DNA from: Rhizobiaceae bacterium
Lineage (GTDB): Bacteria > Pseudomonadota > Alphaproteobacteria > Rhizobiales > Rhizobiaceae
Assembly (NCBI GenBank): GCA_028279875.1
Contig: JANQMU010000089.1
Span: 1-64,000 of the forward strand
Length of the DNA stretch: 64,000 nt
Direction of reading: 5' to 3'
Under the pieces are notes generated by a model, which saw only the letters and a list, made by a program, of their open reading frames with translations, did no database searches and had not been told where the DNA came from. Shown here piece by piece: positions 39,348 to 48,819 of this stretch; the stretch's first letter is position 1; each line of letters opens with the position of its first letter. Made by a program: the position numbers and the translations under genes.

Positions 39348-40226
39348 TTGATAGTAAACGCACCAGCACTGCGGGCCATTGCATGGGCGCTCGGCGCCGC
39401 CTTCATCTTCACCATTGTCTTCGCATCGGCCAAATTTGTCGGGTCTGAGGCCGATCCGATTCAAATCGTCTTCATGCGGTATCTCGGCGCCGGCGTCGTG
39501 ATCGCGACCATAGCGGTCGTCTGGCACGGCTTTTCTTCGCTGAGGAGCCCGAATCCGGGTTTGCATGTCATGCGTGCCGCCTCCGGGGTCTTCGGAGAGC
39601 TGTGCATCATTTCGGCGCCGCTGTTCATCGCCTATGAAGATGCGACGGCCATCAGCCTGACCAATGGGGTGATTGCGGTCATTCTGGCGGTCGTTCTGCT
39701 TAAGGAACGTGCCGGGCTGGCCCACTGGATTGCGTCGATAGTCTGCCTCGCCGGCGCCATGCTCATTGCCCGGGCCGACAGCGGCAGCGGCGCCGCCGGC
39801 GTGCCGGCCCTGGGGCTCGGGCTGGCGCTGTTCGGCGCCGTTCTTTCCGGATCGGAGCTCTTTTTGATCAAGCTTCTGAGCGGGCGGGAGAAGCCGATTG
39901 CCATCATGCTTTATGTGAACGCTCTGGCGATCCTGATGCTGTTGATTCCCGCGATCTGGGTCTGGAAACCGGCCAGCGGCGGTGATCTCGTGTGGCTGCT
40001 GCTGATCGGGCCGGTCGTGCTTCTCGGCCAGCTCTGCTGGATCCGGGCGTTTCAGAACGGGGCCGCGATCCTGGTTGTGCCGATTGGATATGCCCAGGTG
40101 CCCTTCGCGGCACTACTCGGCATCGTTGCCTTTGATCAGTCCGTTGGTCTGCACGAGGTTGCGGGCGCGTTGCTGGTCATCATCGGCGGCGTGGTTCTGG
40201 CAAGGCTGCCGGTCCGCCAGTCCTGA
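39348..40226 (+). CDS. DMT/EamA family transporter (TTG start likely)
   Basis: Ten hydrophobic segments from the TTG at 39348, ggaaggc upstream; no in-frame ATG nearby. Confidence 0.8.
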   Translation: MIVNAPALRAIAWALGAAFIFTIVFASAKFVGSEADPIQIVFMRYLGAGVVIATIAVVWHGFSSLRSPNPGLHVMRAASGVFGELCIISAPLFIAYEDATAISLTNGVIAVILAVVLLKERAGLAHWIASIVCLAGAMLIARADSGSGAAGVPALGLGLALFGAVLSGSELFLIKLLSGREKPIAIMLYVNALAILMLLIPAIWVWKPASGGDLVWLLLIGPVVLLGQLCWIRAFQNGAAILVVPIGYAQVPFAALLGIVAFDQSVGLHEVAGALLVIIGGVVLARLPVRQS

Positions 40227-40259
40227 CGCGTTTCGGGCGCACCACACGGGAACGCGTCA
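40224..40259. terminator. Perfect inverted repeat TGACGCGTT / AACGCGTCA spanning both stop codons of convergent genes
   Basis: Arms 40224-40232 and 40251-40259; TGA stop of + gene and TCA (TGA on -) of the opposite gene are the arm ends. Confidence 0.5.
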
Positions 40260-40898
40260 TTCCCCGAACCAGGCTGACCAGGCCTCCCAATGGTCGATGA
40301 GATCGGCCATGATTCCATAGCCGGATCCGTCGCAATGCATCTGATCACCAAAGGTGAGGCTGTGCATATAGTCCGGGTTTGCCAGCAGCGGGGTCTGGAT
40401 GTCGAGATAGGGCACGCCGAGCTTCGCGGCAGAAGCGATATAGCGCCGGTTGAGCGCCGTGGCGGTATCCTGCGAGAAGTCGATCTCCATGCCCTCGCTG
40501 GGGCGCATGGGTGAACATGCGACATTTGCCGGAGGAAGGCCGACCCACAGGGTTGGATACAGCCCCGAGACTTCTGCGGCGATGGCTTCGGCGTTCCTGA
40601 CCGAGTCCTCTTCTTCGACACGCCTGCTGGAGCCCACGATTTCCGCAACGTCGTTGATGCCGAACTGCAAAACGACACGATTATCGGCTCCATCCGGAAA
40701 GCGTGCGGTGCACTCGCGCCTCCAGCGGTCTCGGATTTCGTCGGTGGTCGCGCCGCGGATGCCGAGATCGTAGAAGGTCAGCCGGAACTGTCGGGTGAAC
40801 CGTTTCTCACACAGGCGCCCGATCCAGCCAAGACATTGTTCATCCCCGGACCCGTTAATATAGCTGTCACCGACGAAACAGATGCGCAGATCCCGCAT
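40257..40898 (-). CDS. SGNH/GDSL hydrolase
   Basis: ICFVGDSYINGSGD, VVLQFGINDV, MHCDGSGYGIMADLI. Confidence 0.87.
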   Translation of the reverse strand: MRDLRICFVGDSYINGSGDEQCLGWIGRLCEKRFTRQFRLTFYDLGIRGATTDEIRDRWRRECTARFPDGADNRVVLQFGINDVAEIVGSSRRVEEEDSVRNAEAIAAEVSGLYPTLWVGLPPANVACSPMRPSEGMEIDFSQDTATALNRRYIASAAKLGVPYLDIQTPLLANPDYMHSLTFGDQMHCDGSGYGIMADLIDHWEAWSAWFGE

Positions 40899-41149
40899 GA
40901 TGTCCTCCAGAACCAGATTGGTCATCCGACTCAACTGAACGACCCGGCAAGTAGTCGGGTCCGATTGTTATGGCATGATTGACGTTCGGTCTACACGAGC
41001 GTGGGGTGCGGAACCCTTTTTGCCAGATGTCCGCTCGGTCGTCGCGCTTCACACGAACGTCATCAGAGTTGACGCCCGGCTGTATCGGCCGAGATCACCG
41101 CTCTTCTATATGCAGTCACAGGACCTGCACCACCATCCTGTGGAGGGCT

Positions 41150-42208
41150 ATGTTGAGCGTGAGACTGGCCGGCATATCGACCGCTGTTCCCGGCGTCAAA
41201 ATACCGCAAGACGTGGTTCTGGATTGGGCGCGCCGCACCCTCGGCGCCAAATTCAGCCAGTTCGAGCGCATGGCGAAAGCCTTCGAAAATGCCGGCATCG
41301 ACACGCGATATACGGTGGCGGACGTCCCCTGGTTTGAGACGCCGAAGAGTTGGCCTGAACGCAACGCTGCCTATCTGAACGGCACCACGGCGCTGTTCGT
41401 CGAAGCGGCACGGGCTGCCCTGGACGATGCGGATTGGACGGCCGATGACGTCGACGCCGTGGTGACGGTTTCCTCGACCGGCATCGCGACGCCATCACTG
41501 GAGGCGAGGGCCTTTGTCGAGATGGGGTTCCGCAGCGATATCATGCGCGTTCCGGTGTTCGGGCTCGGCTGTGCCGGCGGCGTATCGGGCCTGGCGATTG
41601 CCCGCGATCTGGCAGCGGCCCATGAAGGCGCCCGCGTGCTGCTGGTTGCGGTCGAAGCCTGTTCGGTGTCCTTTTGCGCCGGCATTCCCCGCAAGGCCGA
41701 CATCATCGGTGCAGCCCTGTTCGGCGATGGCGCGGCGGCGGCATGCGTCACCTCGGCGTCGGACGGCGGCAAGACGCGCGACATCCGCATCGGCAAGGGC
41801 ACGCAAAAGACCTGGCCCGACACCCTGTCCATCATGGGCTGGGATGTGAACGACAGCTCGCTGGGCGTTGTTTTCGACAAGGCGATTCCCGACTTCACCA
41901 GGGAACATCTTTCCGCCGCCGTTGCCGAAGCCCTGTGGAATCTCGGCAAGGATGCGGATGAGATCAGCCGTTTCGTCTTCCATCCCGGCGGCAGCAAGGT
42001 CCTGCAGGCGATCGAACAGGCGCTGGATCTGCAACCGGACAGTCTCGGCATTGAACGCCAGGTCCTGCGGGATTTCGGCAATATGTCGGCGCCGACGGTG
42101 CTGTTCGTCCTCAAGCGGGTTCTGGAATCGAATCCGAAAGGCGATATGCTGATGGGCGCTTTCGGGCCGGGCTTCACTGCCGCTTTTCTGCCGATCGCGG
42201 AGGTTTGA
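41150..42208 (+). CDS. Type III polyketide synthase (chalcone/stilbene synthase family)
   Basis: PVFGLGCAGGVSGLAIARDLA active-site Cys, FVFHPGGSKVLQAIE His, GNMSAPTVLFVLKRV Asn. Confidence 0.92.
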   Translation: MLSVRLAGISTAVPGVKIPQDVVLDWARRTLGAKFSQFERMAKAFENAGIDTRYTVADVPWFETPKSWPERNAAYLNGTTALFVEAARAALDDADWTADDVDAVVTVSSTGIATPSLEARAFVEMGFRSDIMRVPVFGLGCAGGVSGLAIARDLAAAHEGARVLLVAVEACSVSFCAGIPRKADIIGAALFGDGAAAACVTSASDGGKTRDIRIGKGTQKTWPDTLSIMGWDVNDSSLGVVFDKAIPDFTREHLSAAVAEALWNLGKDADEISRFVFHPGGSKVLQAIEQALDLQPDSLGIERQVLRDFGNMSAPTVLFVLKRVLESNPKGDMLMGAFGPGFTAAFLPIAEV

Positions 42209-42209
42209 A

Positions 42210-42707
42210 TTGTCCGTTTCGCTGCCCGCGCTGATCCTGCTGATCTTTCTCGTGGTCCAGCGCTTGTTCGAATTGGCGCTGTCCCGCCGCAACACAAGGC
42301 GGCTGCTGGCGAAAGGCGCGAGCGAATACGGGGCCGCCCACTATCCCTATATGATCGCCCTGCATGGTGCCTGGCTCGCCGCGCTGGTTTGGTTCGGCAT
42401 CGGGCAGGCCCTGTCCCTTCCGTGGCTGGCGGTCTTCGTTGTGCTGCAGGCGCTGCGTGTGTGGATCATCGTCAGCCTGGGCGGCCGCTGGACGACGCGC
42501 ATCATCGTTTCGCCCGAACCGCTGGTGACCAGGGGACCGTTTGCCCGGGCCAGACACCCGAACTACCTCCTAGTCATCGCAGAGATTCTCACGGTGCCGA
42601 TGATCCTCGGCCTGCCCACCGTCGCCGCCATATTCTCCGCCCTCAACGCCGCCATGCTGACGGTGCGCATAGGTGCGGAGGAAGAGGCCCTGGCGCGGTG
42701 GCGTTAG
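42210..42707 (+). CDS. Isoprenylcysteine carboxyl methyltransferase-family membrane protein (YpbQ/BpsB-like)
   Basis: Four-TM small protein; VTRGPFARARHPNYLLVIAEI motif; directly follows type III PKS. Confidence 0.82.
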   Translation: MSVSLPALILLIFLVVQRLFELALSRRNTRRLLAKGASEYGAAHYPYMIALHGAWLAALVWFGIGQALSLPWLAVFVVLQALRVWIIVSLGGRWTTRIIVSPEPLVTRGPFARARHPNYLLVIAEILTVPMILGLPTVAAIFSALNAAMLTVRIGAEEEALARWR

Positions 42708-42834
42708 CAATCGAAGCGGCCATCCGGATGGCGCTTCATGCGGTCTGAAACTGTTTCAAGCAAACGCCCGGCTTTAAACCGTCGAGATTTTCGCCGGGCG
42801 ATGATACCGTTTGTCCCGAAAGGGAGACGCAGCC

Positions 42835-43749
42835 ATGTCGAATTATCCGCGCGACATGATCGGCTATGGCCGCCATACGCCGAATCCGAACTGGCCGGGC
42901 AATGCCAATATCGCCGTTCAGTTCGTCATCAATTACGAGGAAGGCGGCGAAAACAATATCCTTCACGGGGACGAAGGATCGGAAGCGTTCCTGTCGGAGA
43001 TCGTCGGCGCGCAGCCCTGGCCCGATCAGCGCCACATGAACATGGAATCGATCTATGAATATGGCTCGCGGGCCGGGTTCTGGCGGCTTTGGCGGCTGTT
43101 TGTCGCGCGCGACATGCCGGTCACCGTCTATGGTGTCGCCATGGCGTTGCAGCGCCATCCCGATGCGGTCGAGGCCATGAAGGAAGCCGGCTGGGAGATC
43201 GCCTCGCACGGTTTGCGCTGGATCGAATATCGCCATTTCACTCGCGAAGAGGAGCTTGAACATCTGCGGGAAGCCATTCGCATCCACACGGAAGTGACCG
43301 GCGAACGGCCCCTCGGCTGGTATACGGGCCGCTCCTCCGAACACTCCACCGATCTGGCGATCGAGGAGGGTGGCTTCCTCTACAGTTCCGATGCCTATGC
43401 CGACGATCTGCCCTATTGGGTGCCGGGGCCGAAGCGCCCGCATCTGATCATCCCCTACACGCTGGACGCCAATGATATGCGTTTTGCGACGCCCCAAGGC
43501 TTCAATTCGGGCGATCAGTTTTACACCTATCTCAAGGACAGTTTCGACGTGTTGCGGGCCGAGGGTGAAGCGGGCGCGCCGAAAATGATGTCCGTCGGGC
43601 TGCACTGCCGTCTGGTCGGCCGGCCGGGCCGCGCCGCGGCCCTGGCACGCTTTCTGGACTATGTCGCGTCCCATGACGACGCCTGGGTTGCACGCCGTGT
43701 TGATATCGCCCGCCACTGGCATGCCAACCACGCCCCGGCCGGAGCCTAG
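42835..43749 (+). CDS. puuE: Allantoinase PuuE (polysaccharide-deacetylase fold)
   Basis: MSNYPRDMIGYGRHTPNPNWPGNANIAVQFVINYEEGGENNILHGDEGSEAFLSEI. Confidence 0.94.
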   Translation: MSNYPRDMIGYGRHTPNPNWPGNANIAVQFVINYEEGGENNILHGDEGSEAFLSEIVGAQPWPDQRHMNMESIYEYGSRAGFWRLWRLFVARDMPVTVYGVAMALQRHPDAVEAMKEAGWEIASHGLRWIEYRHFTREEELEHLREAIRIHTEVTGERPLGWYTGRSSEHSTDLAIEEGGFLYSSDAYADDLPYWVPGPKRPHLIIPYTLDANDMRFATPQGFNSGDQFYTYLKDSFDVLRAEGEAGAPKMMSVGLHCRLVGRPGRAAALARFLDYVASHDDAWVARRVDIARHWHANHAPAGA

Positions 43750-43753
43750 CGAT

Positions 43754-44248
43754 ATGGCTGGCAGACAGCATTTCCTCGATACATGCGGCAGTGTCTTCGA
43801 GCATTCCCCCTGGGTCGCCGAACGCGCTTACGATGCCGGCGATATCGTTGAACCGCTGCGCTCCGGCCCGGTTCACGAAGCCATGTGCAGAGCGTTCCGC
43901 GGCGCCTCCCGGGAAGACAGGCTGGCAGTCCTGCGAGCCCATCCGGATCTCGCCGGAAAGCTCGCCGTCGCCGGGGAATTGACGGAAGATTCCCGGCAGG
44001 AGCAAGCCGGTGCCGGCCTCGACCGGCTGAGCACCGACGAGCACGCTGAATTCACCCGGTTGAACACGCATTATATGGGTCAGTTCGGCTTTCCCTTTAT
44101 CATCGCTGTGAAAGGGCTGGACAAGGGCGCCATTCTGGCGGCCTTCCGCAGCCGCATTTCAAACAGCGCCGATGAAGAGTTCGCGACAGCCTGCGGGCAG
44201 GTCGAGAAGATCGCCCGGCTCAGGCTCGAAGCCCTGTTGCCGGAGTAG
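43754..44248 (+). CDS. uraD: OHCU decarboxylase
   Basis: FEHSPWVAERAY, LRAHPDLAGKLA, LNTHYMGQFGFPFIIAVKG. Confidence 0.94.
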   Translation: MAGRQHFLDTCGSVFEHSPWVAERAYDAGDIVEPLRSGPVHEAMCRAFRGASREDRLAVLRAHPDLAGKLAVAGELTEDSRQEQAGAGLDRLSTDEHAEFTRLNTHYMGQFGFPFIIAVKGLDKGAILAAFRSRISNSADEEFATACGQVEKIARLRLEALLPE

Positions 44249-44264
44249 GGGACGGCGCTGACCT

Positions 44265-44774
44265 ATGTCTGAGTTGCACACCATTTTGCCGGTACGGCCA
44301 CTCACCCGGGAAAGCTTCGCGCCGTTCGGCGATGTTCTTGAGACGGACCGCGCCGAGATCAGGCTGATCAATGGCGGCACGACCGAGCGCTTCCACGCCT
44401 TGAGCACAGCAAGCGTCGATCCGGATGGCCGCGTCATCATCAGCCTGTTTCGCGGCCAGCCGCGCCGCTTTCCCTACAGGGTGGACATGATGGAGCGCCA
44501 TCCGCTGGGCAGTCAGGCCTTTTATCCGCTGGCCGACAGACCCTGGCTGGTGGTGGCCGCCGAAGACGAAAACGGCGCGCCCGGCGAACCGCAGGCGTTT
44601 CTGGCGCGCGGCACCCAGGGCGTCAATTACCGGGCGAAAGTCTGGCACCATCCGCTGATCGCGGTCGGTGAGGTCAGCGATTTCCTCGTGGTCGATCGCG
44701 AAGGGCGCGGCGCTAATCTCGAAGAGCAATCCTATCCTCAACCATACATCATCGAAGACGGCGGATGGACATAG
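44265..44774 (+). CDS. allA: Ureidoglycolate lyase
   Basis: [60 protein letters not shown]. Confidence 0.94.
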   Translation: MSELHTILPVRPLTRESFAPFGDVLETDRAEIRLINGGTTERFHALSTASVDPDGRVIISLFRGQPRRFPYRVDMMERHPLGSQAFYPLADRPWLVVAAEDENGAPGEPQAFLARGTQGVNYRAKVWHHPLIAVGEVSDFLVVDREGRGANLEEQSYPQPYIIEDGGWT

Positions 44775-44793
44775 CGCCACAATGGAGGAGAAC

Positions 44794-45159
44794 ATGACGG
44801 CTGAGACCGGACGACTGACAACCCACGTTCTGGACACCGCTTCCGGCAAGCCGGCCGCCGGTCTGTCCATTGACCTCGTCGCCATCGAGGACACCGGCCG
44901 GCGCGCCATCAAATCGGTGGTCACCAATGATGACGGCCGTGTCGACGCGCCGCTTCTGTCGGGCAGCGACCTTCGGCCCGGTGTCTACGAGCTGGTCTTT
45001 CACGCCGGTAACTATCTTCGCAGCGGCGGCCTGCCGCTGAGCGAGCCGCCATTCCTGGACATCATTCCGATCCGCTTCGGCATTGCCGATGAATCGGCGC
45101 ATTATCACGTGCCGCTCCTGATATCGCCCTACGGCTACTCGACATATCGCGGCAGTTAG
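44794..45159 (+). CDS. uraH: 5-hydroxyisourate hydrolase
   Basis: [21 protein letters not shown] ... [20 protein letters not shown]-terminal signature. Confidence 0.95.
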   Translation: MTAETGRLTTHVLDTASGKPAAGLSIDLVAIEDTGRRAIKSVVTNDDGRVDAPLLSGSDLRPGVYELVFHAGNYLRSGGLPLSEPPFLDIIPIRFGIADESAHYHVPLLISPYGYSTYRGS

Positions 45160-45163
45160 CCGT

Positions 45164-45928
45164 TCAGGTTTCAGCCCGCTCCGCCCAGCCGGCAAAGATC
45201 TTTTCCAGGAAGACGACCACGTAATAGAGCAGGATGCCGAGAACGGCGAGGGCGATGAGAACGGCGAACATCAGCGGGTAATCGGCGCTGATCTTGCCGC
45301 TGTCGAACAGGTGCCCCAGGCCCTTTCCGTGCGGCTCGACGATTTCCATCAGATTGGTGCCGATGAAAGCCAGCGTGACCGCCACCTTCAAGGCGCCGAA
45401 GAATTCCGGCAATGTCTTCGGCAGCGCGATCTTGCGGAAGATCGTGAATTTGCTCGCGCCGAGCGACTTCAGGATATCGCGATATTCCGGCTCGAGCGTC
45501 GACAGACCGATGGATATGGAGACGGAAATCGGGAAGAACGAGATCAGGAAGGCGATCAGGATCGTATTCATGTCGTGCGCGCCGACGAACATGAGCGCGA
45601 TGACCGGCACGACGGTCGCCTTGGGGATGGCGTTGAAACCGACCAGTAGGGGATAGAGCCCTTCGCGCACCGTCCGCGAAAACCCCATGAGCATGCCGAT
45701 CAGCGTTCCGAAAAGGGTTGCCAGCATCAAACCCGCGACGGTCCGCCACAGCGTTTCCCATCCATATTGGAGGAACAGCCAGCGGAACTTCCAGAACGCC
45801 GGACCGAGATCGGATGGCGATGCCATTTTGTAGTTGGGCCAGTCATTGGCCCATACCAGAAGCTCCCAAAAGGCGACAAAAATGAGAATGGCAGCGACGG
45901 GAATTCCGATTTTGCGAAAAACATTCAT
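45164..45928 (-). CDS. ABC transporter permease (NitT/TauT/Ssu-type)
   Basis: BPD permease pattern; SLGASKFTIFRKIALPKTLPEFFGALKVAVTLAFIGTNLMEIV. Confidence 0.9.
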   Translation of the reverse strand: MNVFRKIGIPVAAILIFVAFWELLVWANDWPNYKMASPSDLGPAFWKFRWLFLQYGWETLWRTVAGLMLATLFGTLIGMLMGFSRTVREGLYPLLVGFNAIPKATVVPVIALMFVGAHDMNTILIAFLISFFPISVSISIGLSTLEPEYRDILKSLGASKFTIFRKIALPKTLPEFFGALKVAVTLAFIGTNLMEIVEPHGKGLGHLFDSGKISADYPLMFAVLIALAVLGILLYYVVVFLEKIFAGWAERAET

Positions 45929-46722
45929 TTTGGTGCCTGTACTTCGCGCCCCTGGGCGATTTGAATTTGATGGCGCAGGTCCGCCAGCATCTCGACCGCA
46001 GCGGGTTTGTAAAGATCATCGAGGTCTCGCTCGTCGCCGAGGTCGACTTCGAGAACATATTGCGTTGTCGCCGGACGGCCCGACAACACGACAACATGAT
46101 CGGCCAGAAAGACCGACTCCCGCAGATCATGGGTGATCAGCAGCGAGGTGAATTCCTCCTGCCGGCGCAGCTCATGCATGGTCTGCCAGAGGTCTTCCCG
46201 GGTGAATGCATCGAGCGCCCCGAACGGCTCGTCCAGGATGAGCACCTCCGGCCGGTGAACGAGGGCGCGGCAAAGCGAGGCGCGCTGCCGCATGCCGCCC
46301 GAAAGCTCCGACGGCCGTTTTCGCTCGAACCCCTCCAGCCCAACAAGTGTGAGCAGCTCATGGGCGCGCTGTTCCCGCTGTTGTTGGGTCAGCGTATTCG
46401 GCACGATTTCCAGCGGCAGGATCACATTGTCGAGGATGCTGCGCCATTCCAGCAGCACCGGGTTCTGGAACGCCATCCCGACCGTGGCGCGCGGAGACGT
46501 CACCAACTCTCCATGCAGCCTGACTTCACCCTCATCGGGAAACATCAGCCCGGCGACGAGGCGGGTCAATGTCGATTTTCCGCATCCCGATGGACCGACA
46601 ACCGCCGTGAAGCTGTTTTTCTCAATGGCGATATTGAGATGATTCAGGACCGGGAGAGGGCCGGCCTGCGTTTGATAGGCATGCGTCACATTGGTGAGCG
46701 ATATCTGCGGACTGATGGTCAT
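45925..46722 (-). CDS. ABC transporter ATP-binding protein (NitT/TauT-type)
   Basis: VGPSGCGKSTLTRLVAGLM, LSGGMRQRASLCRALVHRPEVLILDEPFGALDAFTREDLW. Confidence 0.92.
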   Translation of the reverse strand: MTISPQISLTNVTHAYQTQAGPLPVLNHLNIAIEKNSFTAVVGPSGCGKSTLTRLVAGLMFPDEGEVRLHGELVTSPRATVGMAFQNPVLLEWRSILDNVILPLEIVPNTLTQQQREQRAHELLTLVGLEGFERKRPSELSGGMRQRASLCRALVHRPEVLILDEPFGALDAFTREDLWQTMHELRRQEEFTSLLITHDLRESVFLADHVVVLSGRPATTQYVLEVDLGDERDLDDLYKPAAVEMLADLRHQIQIAQGREVQAPK

Positions 46723-46742
46723 GGGCAATGTCGGCACATTGA

Positions 46743-46771
46743 GAAAAGGCGAGGAAATTCCTCGCCTTTTC
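46743..46771 (-). terminator. Strong intercistronic hairpin GAAAAGGCGAGG-AAATT-CCTCGCCTTTTC
   Basis: Perfect 12-bp stem between substrate-binding gene and ATPase gene; on the minus strand ends in TTTTC. Confidence 0.7.
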
Positions 46772-46791
46772 AGTATTTTGGACAGGATCGC

Positions 46792-47799
46792 CTATTTCAG
46801 CGACAGACTGCCGTCGGTGGGCAGATATTCGCTTGTAAAGACGGTCGCGATGTCGGGCTTGCTGTTGAAATCATAGTTTTCGGCAAGCTGGTCAAAGGCC
46901 TGCTGCATCCGGGCTTCATCGATAGTGCCGAGGCCGTTGGCCTTCGTGTAGTCGGTGACCACATTGGCATCGATGGCCAGTCTCAGGCGCCGCGCTTCCA
47001 GATCGGCGTCTGCCGCCGGATTGCGCGCAACGACCATGGCAGCGCCGGCATCGGGGTCGGCGATGACATCGTTCCAGCCCTTGGCGACGGCGCGCAGAAA
47101 ACCGGTGACGATTTCGGGGTTGTCCTTGGCGAAATCGGTATTGACGATAATCGCATTGCCGTAGAGCGACAGCCCGTGGTCGGCCATCAGGATGACCTTG
47201 ATGTCGTCCTCCGGCACGCCGAGCCGCACGAGATTGAGGAAGCTTGAAAAGGAGAATCCGGTTATCGCGTCGACATTGCCCTCCGCCAGGGCGGGTTCGC
47301 GCGTCGGAAAGCCGACCGGCTCGACCGTCACCTTGCTCACGTCAATCCCGTTTGCGCTGGCGAAAGCCGGAAACTGCGCCCAGGCGCCGTCGGGCGGCGG
47401 CGCGCCGAGCCGCTTGCCTTCAAGATCCTTCGGCTTGCTCACGCCCTGCGAAGCGCGTCCCACCACCGCAAATGGCGGCTTGTCATAGATCATCATCACC
47501 GCCTTGACGGGCGCGCCCGGGTTTTGATCGAGGAACTTGATCAGGCTGTTGATGTCGGCGAAGCCGACGGGAAAGGCACCGGTTGCCACTTTCGGGATTG
47601 CGTCCAGAGATCCCTTGCCTGCGGAAACTTCGACATCAAGACCCTCGGCACCGAAGTGGCCGTTGTCGATTGCGGCGAAATAGGCGGCGCTCGGCCCCTC
47701 GAACTTCCAGTCAAGGGCGAATGGGACTTTCGTCTGAGCGCCGGCAGCGGTGGCAACACCGGCCGCAAATACCAACGAGAGTGCGATTTCCTTCAGCAT
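46792..47799 (-). CDS. ABC transporter substrate-binding protein (NMT1/THI5-like)
   Basis: Signal peptide; VPFALDWKFEGPSAAYFAAIDNGHFGAEGLDVEVSAGKGSLDAIPKVATGAFPVGFADI. Confidence 0.92.
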   Translation of the reverse strand: MLKEIALSLVFAAGVATAAGAQTKVPFALDWKFEGPSAAYFAAIDNGHFGAEGLDVEVSAGKGSLDAIPKVATGAFPVGFADINSLIKFLDQNPGAPVKAVMMIYDKPPFAVVGRASQGVSKPKDLEGKRLGAPPPDGAWAQFPAFASANGIDVSKVTVEPVGFPTREPALAEGNVDAITGFSFSSFLNLVRLGVPEDDIKVILMADHGLSLYGNAIIVNTDFAKDNPEIVTGFLRAVAKGWNDVIADPDAGAAMVVARNPAADADLEARRLRLAIDANVVTDYTKANGLGTIDEARMQQAFDQLAENYDFNSKPDIATVFTSEYLPTDGSLSLK

Positions 47800-48397
47800 G
47801 GACGTCTCCTGTAGAAATTTCGTGGTTAGCAGTTCCCCTGTGATGGGTAGAAGTTCCCCAATTTAACATGTGACAGAATATTAACGAATTTTTGAACGCC
47901 GGAAATGACTAAACACTTTCAACAATATCGGGATAATCGAATTTGGCGGGCGGGTTCGTCGCGCTCGGGCCGGCCGCGGAGGAAGCGCCGCGCCGGCCAT
48001 CCTGAACGGTCCGGCGACATAACCAATCCAGGTCTTCCGATCGCGTGAATGCACAGCTTACTCTCCAATCGAATCGGCAAGGCAGTGCCTTGCGTGGTGA
48101 GAAGACCGCCGGCCAATCGCTCCCGACTGGCAGCAGCGTGGCAGGCGACCTTCCGTGTCAGGAGTGCATTCGATGCACTCTCGCTTCAGTCCCCTCTGGA
48201 CCTGCCTTCAGCAGAGCAAACCGCATGCCAATTCGAGGTGTTCGGGGATAAGCCTTTTATTTCAATTTGTTATATCGGTCCGGCAATTTGTGATGGCGGT
48301 GATCGCCGCTGCGAAACGTCGATAAAACAGGCGCGCGGCCCATTTTTTGTGCAGCGCACCAGATTTCGATGGGGTGCTCAGCCCGTTCCGAGTGTGA

Positions 48398-48778
48398 TCA
48401 TGCGCCGTCGCCCGACAGGTCCTGGGCCAGCATCAGCGCATTCCCGTCCGGGTCGTAGAATGTCGCCGTGGCGACCATGCCTTCTTCGCGCATGGTTTCG
48501 CCGTCGAATTTGACGCCGGCGGCTTCCAGGTCCTTTCGCCCCTTATCGATGTCCGAGATGGCGAACACGGGGACAGCGTTACCGGGTGACGGTTCGGTCT
48601 GTTCGCCGAGCCCGATCGTGACGCCCTCGGTCATTGTCTTCAACTCGCTCCAGCCGGCTTCGTCAATATGATGGATCAAGTCGAAACCGAGTTTCTCGCC
48701 ATACCAGATGGCGCTGGCATGGCGGTCGCGCACGGACATGGCGATGGTGATTGTGTCTCCGAGGGTTACGATAGGCAT
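48398..48778 (-). CDS. VOC (glyoxalase/bleomycin resistance) family protein
   Basis: ITIAMSVRDRHASAIWYGEKLGFDL...FYDPDGNALMLAQ. Confidence 0.88.
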   Translation of the reverse strand: MPIVTLGDTITIAMSVRDRHASAIWYGEKLGFDLIHHIDEAGWSELKTMTEGVTIGLGEQTEPSPGNAVPVFAISDIDKGRKDLEAAGVKFDGETMREEGMVATATFYDPDGNALMLAQDLSGDGA

Positions 48779-48819
48779 GGTACTTTCCTTTTTGTCAAAA
48801 AATATATATACTATACTTT

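Noticed and set aside
48049-48513. 154-aa ORF in the gap before the VOC gene
   Set aside because: No recognisable family, arginine-rich, overlaps the VOC gene 3' end; treated as non-coding.
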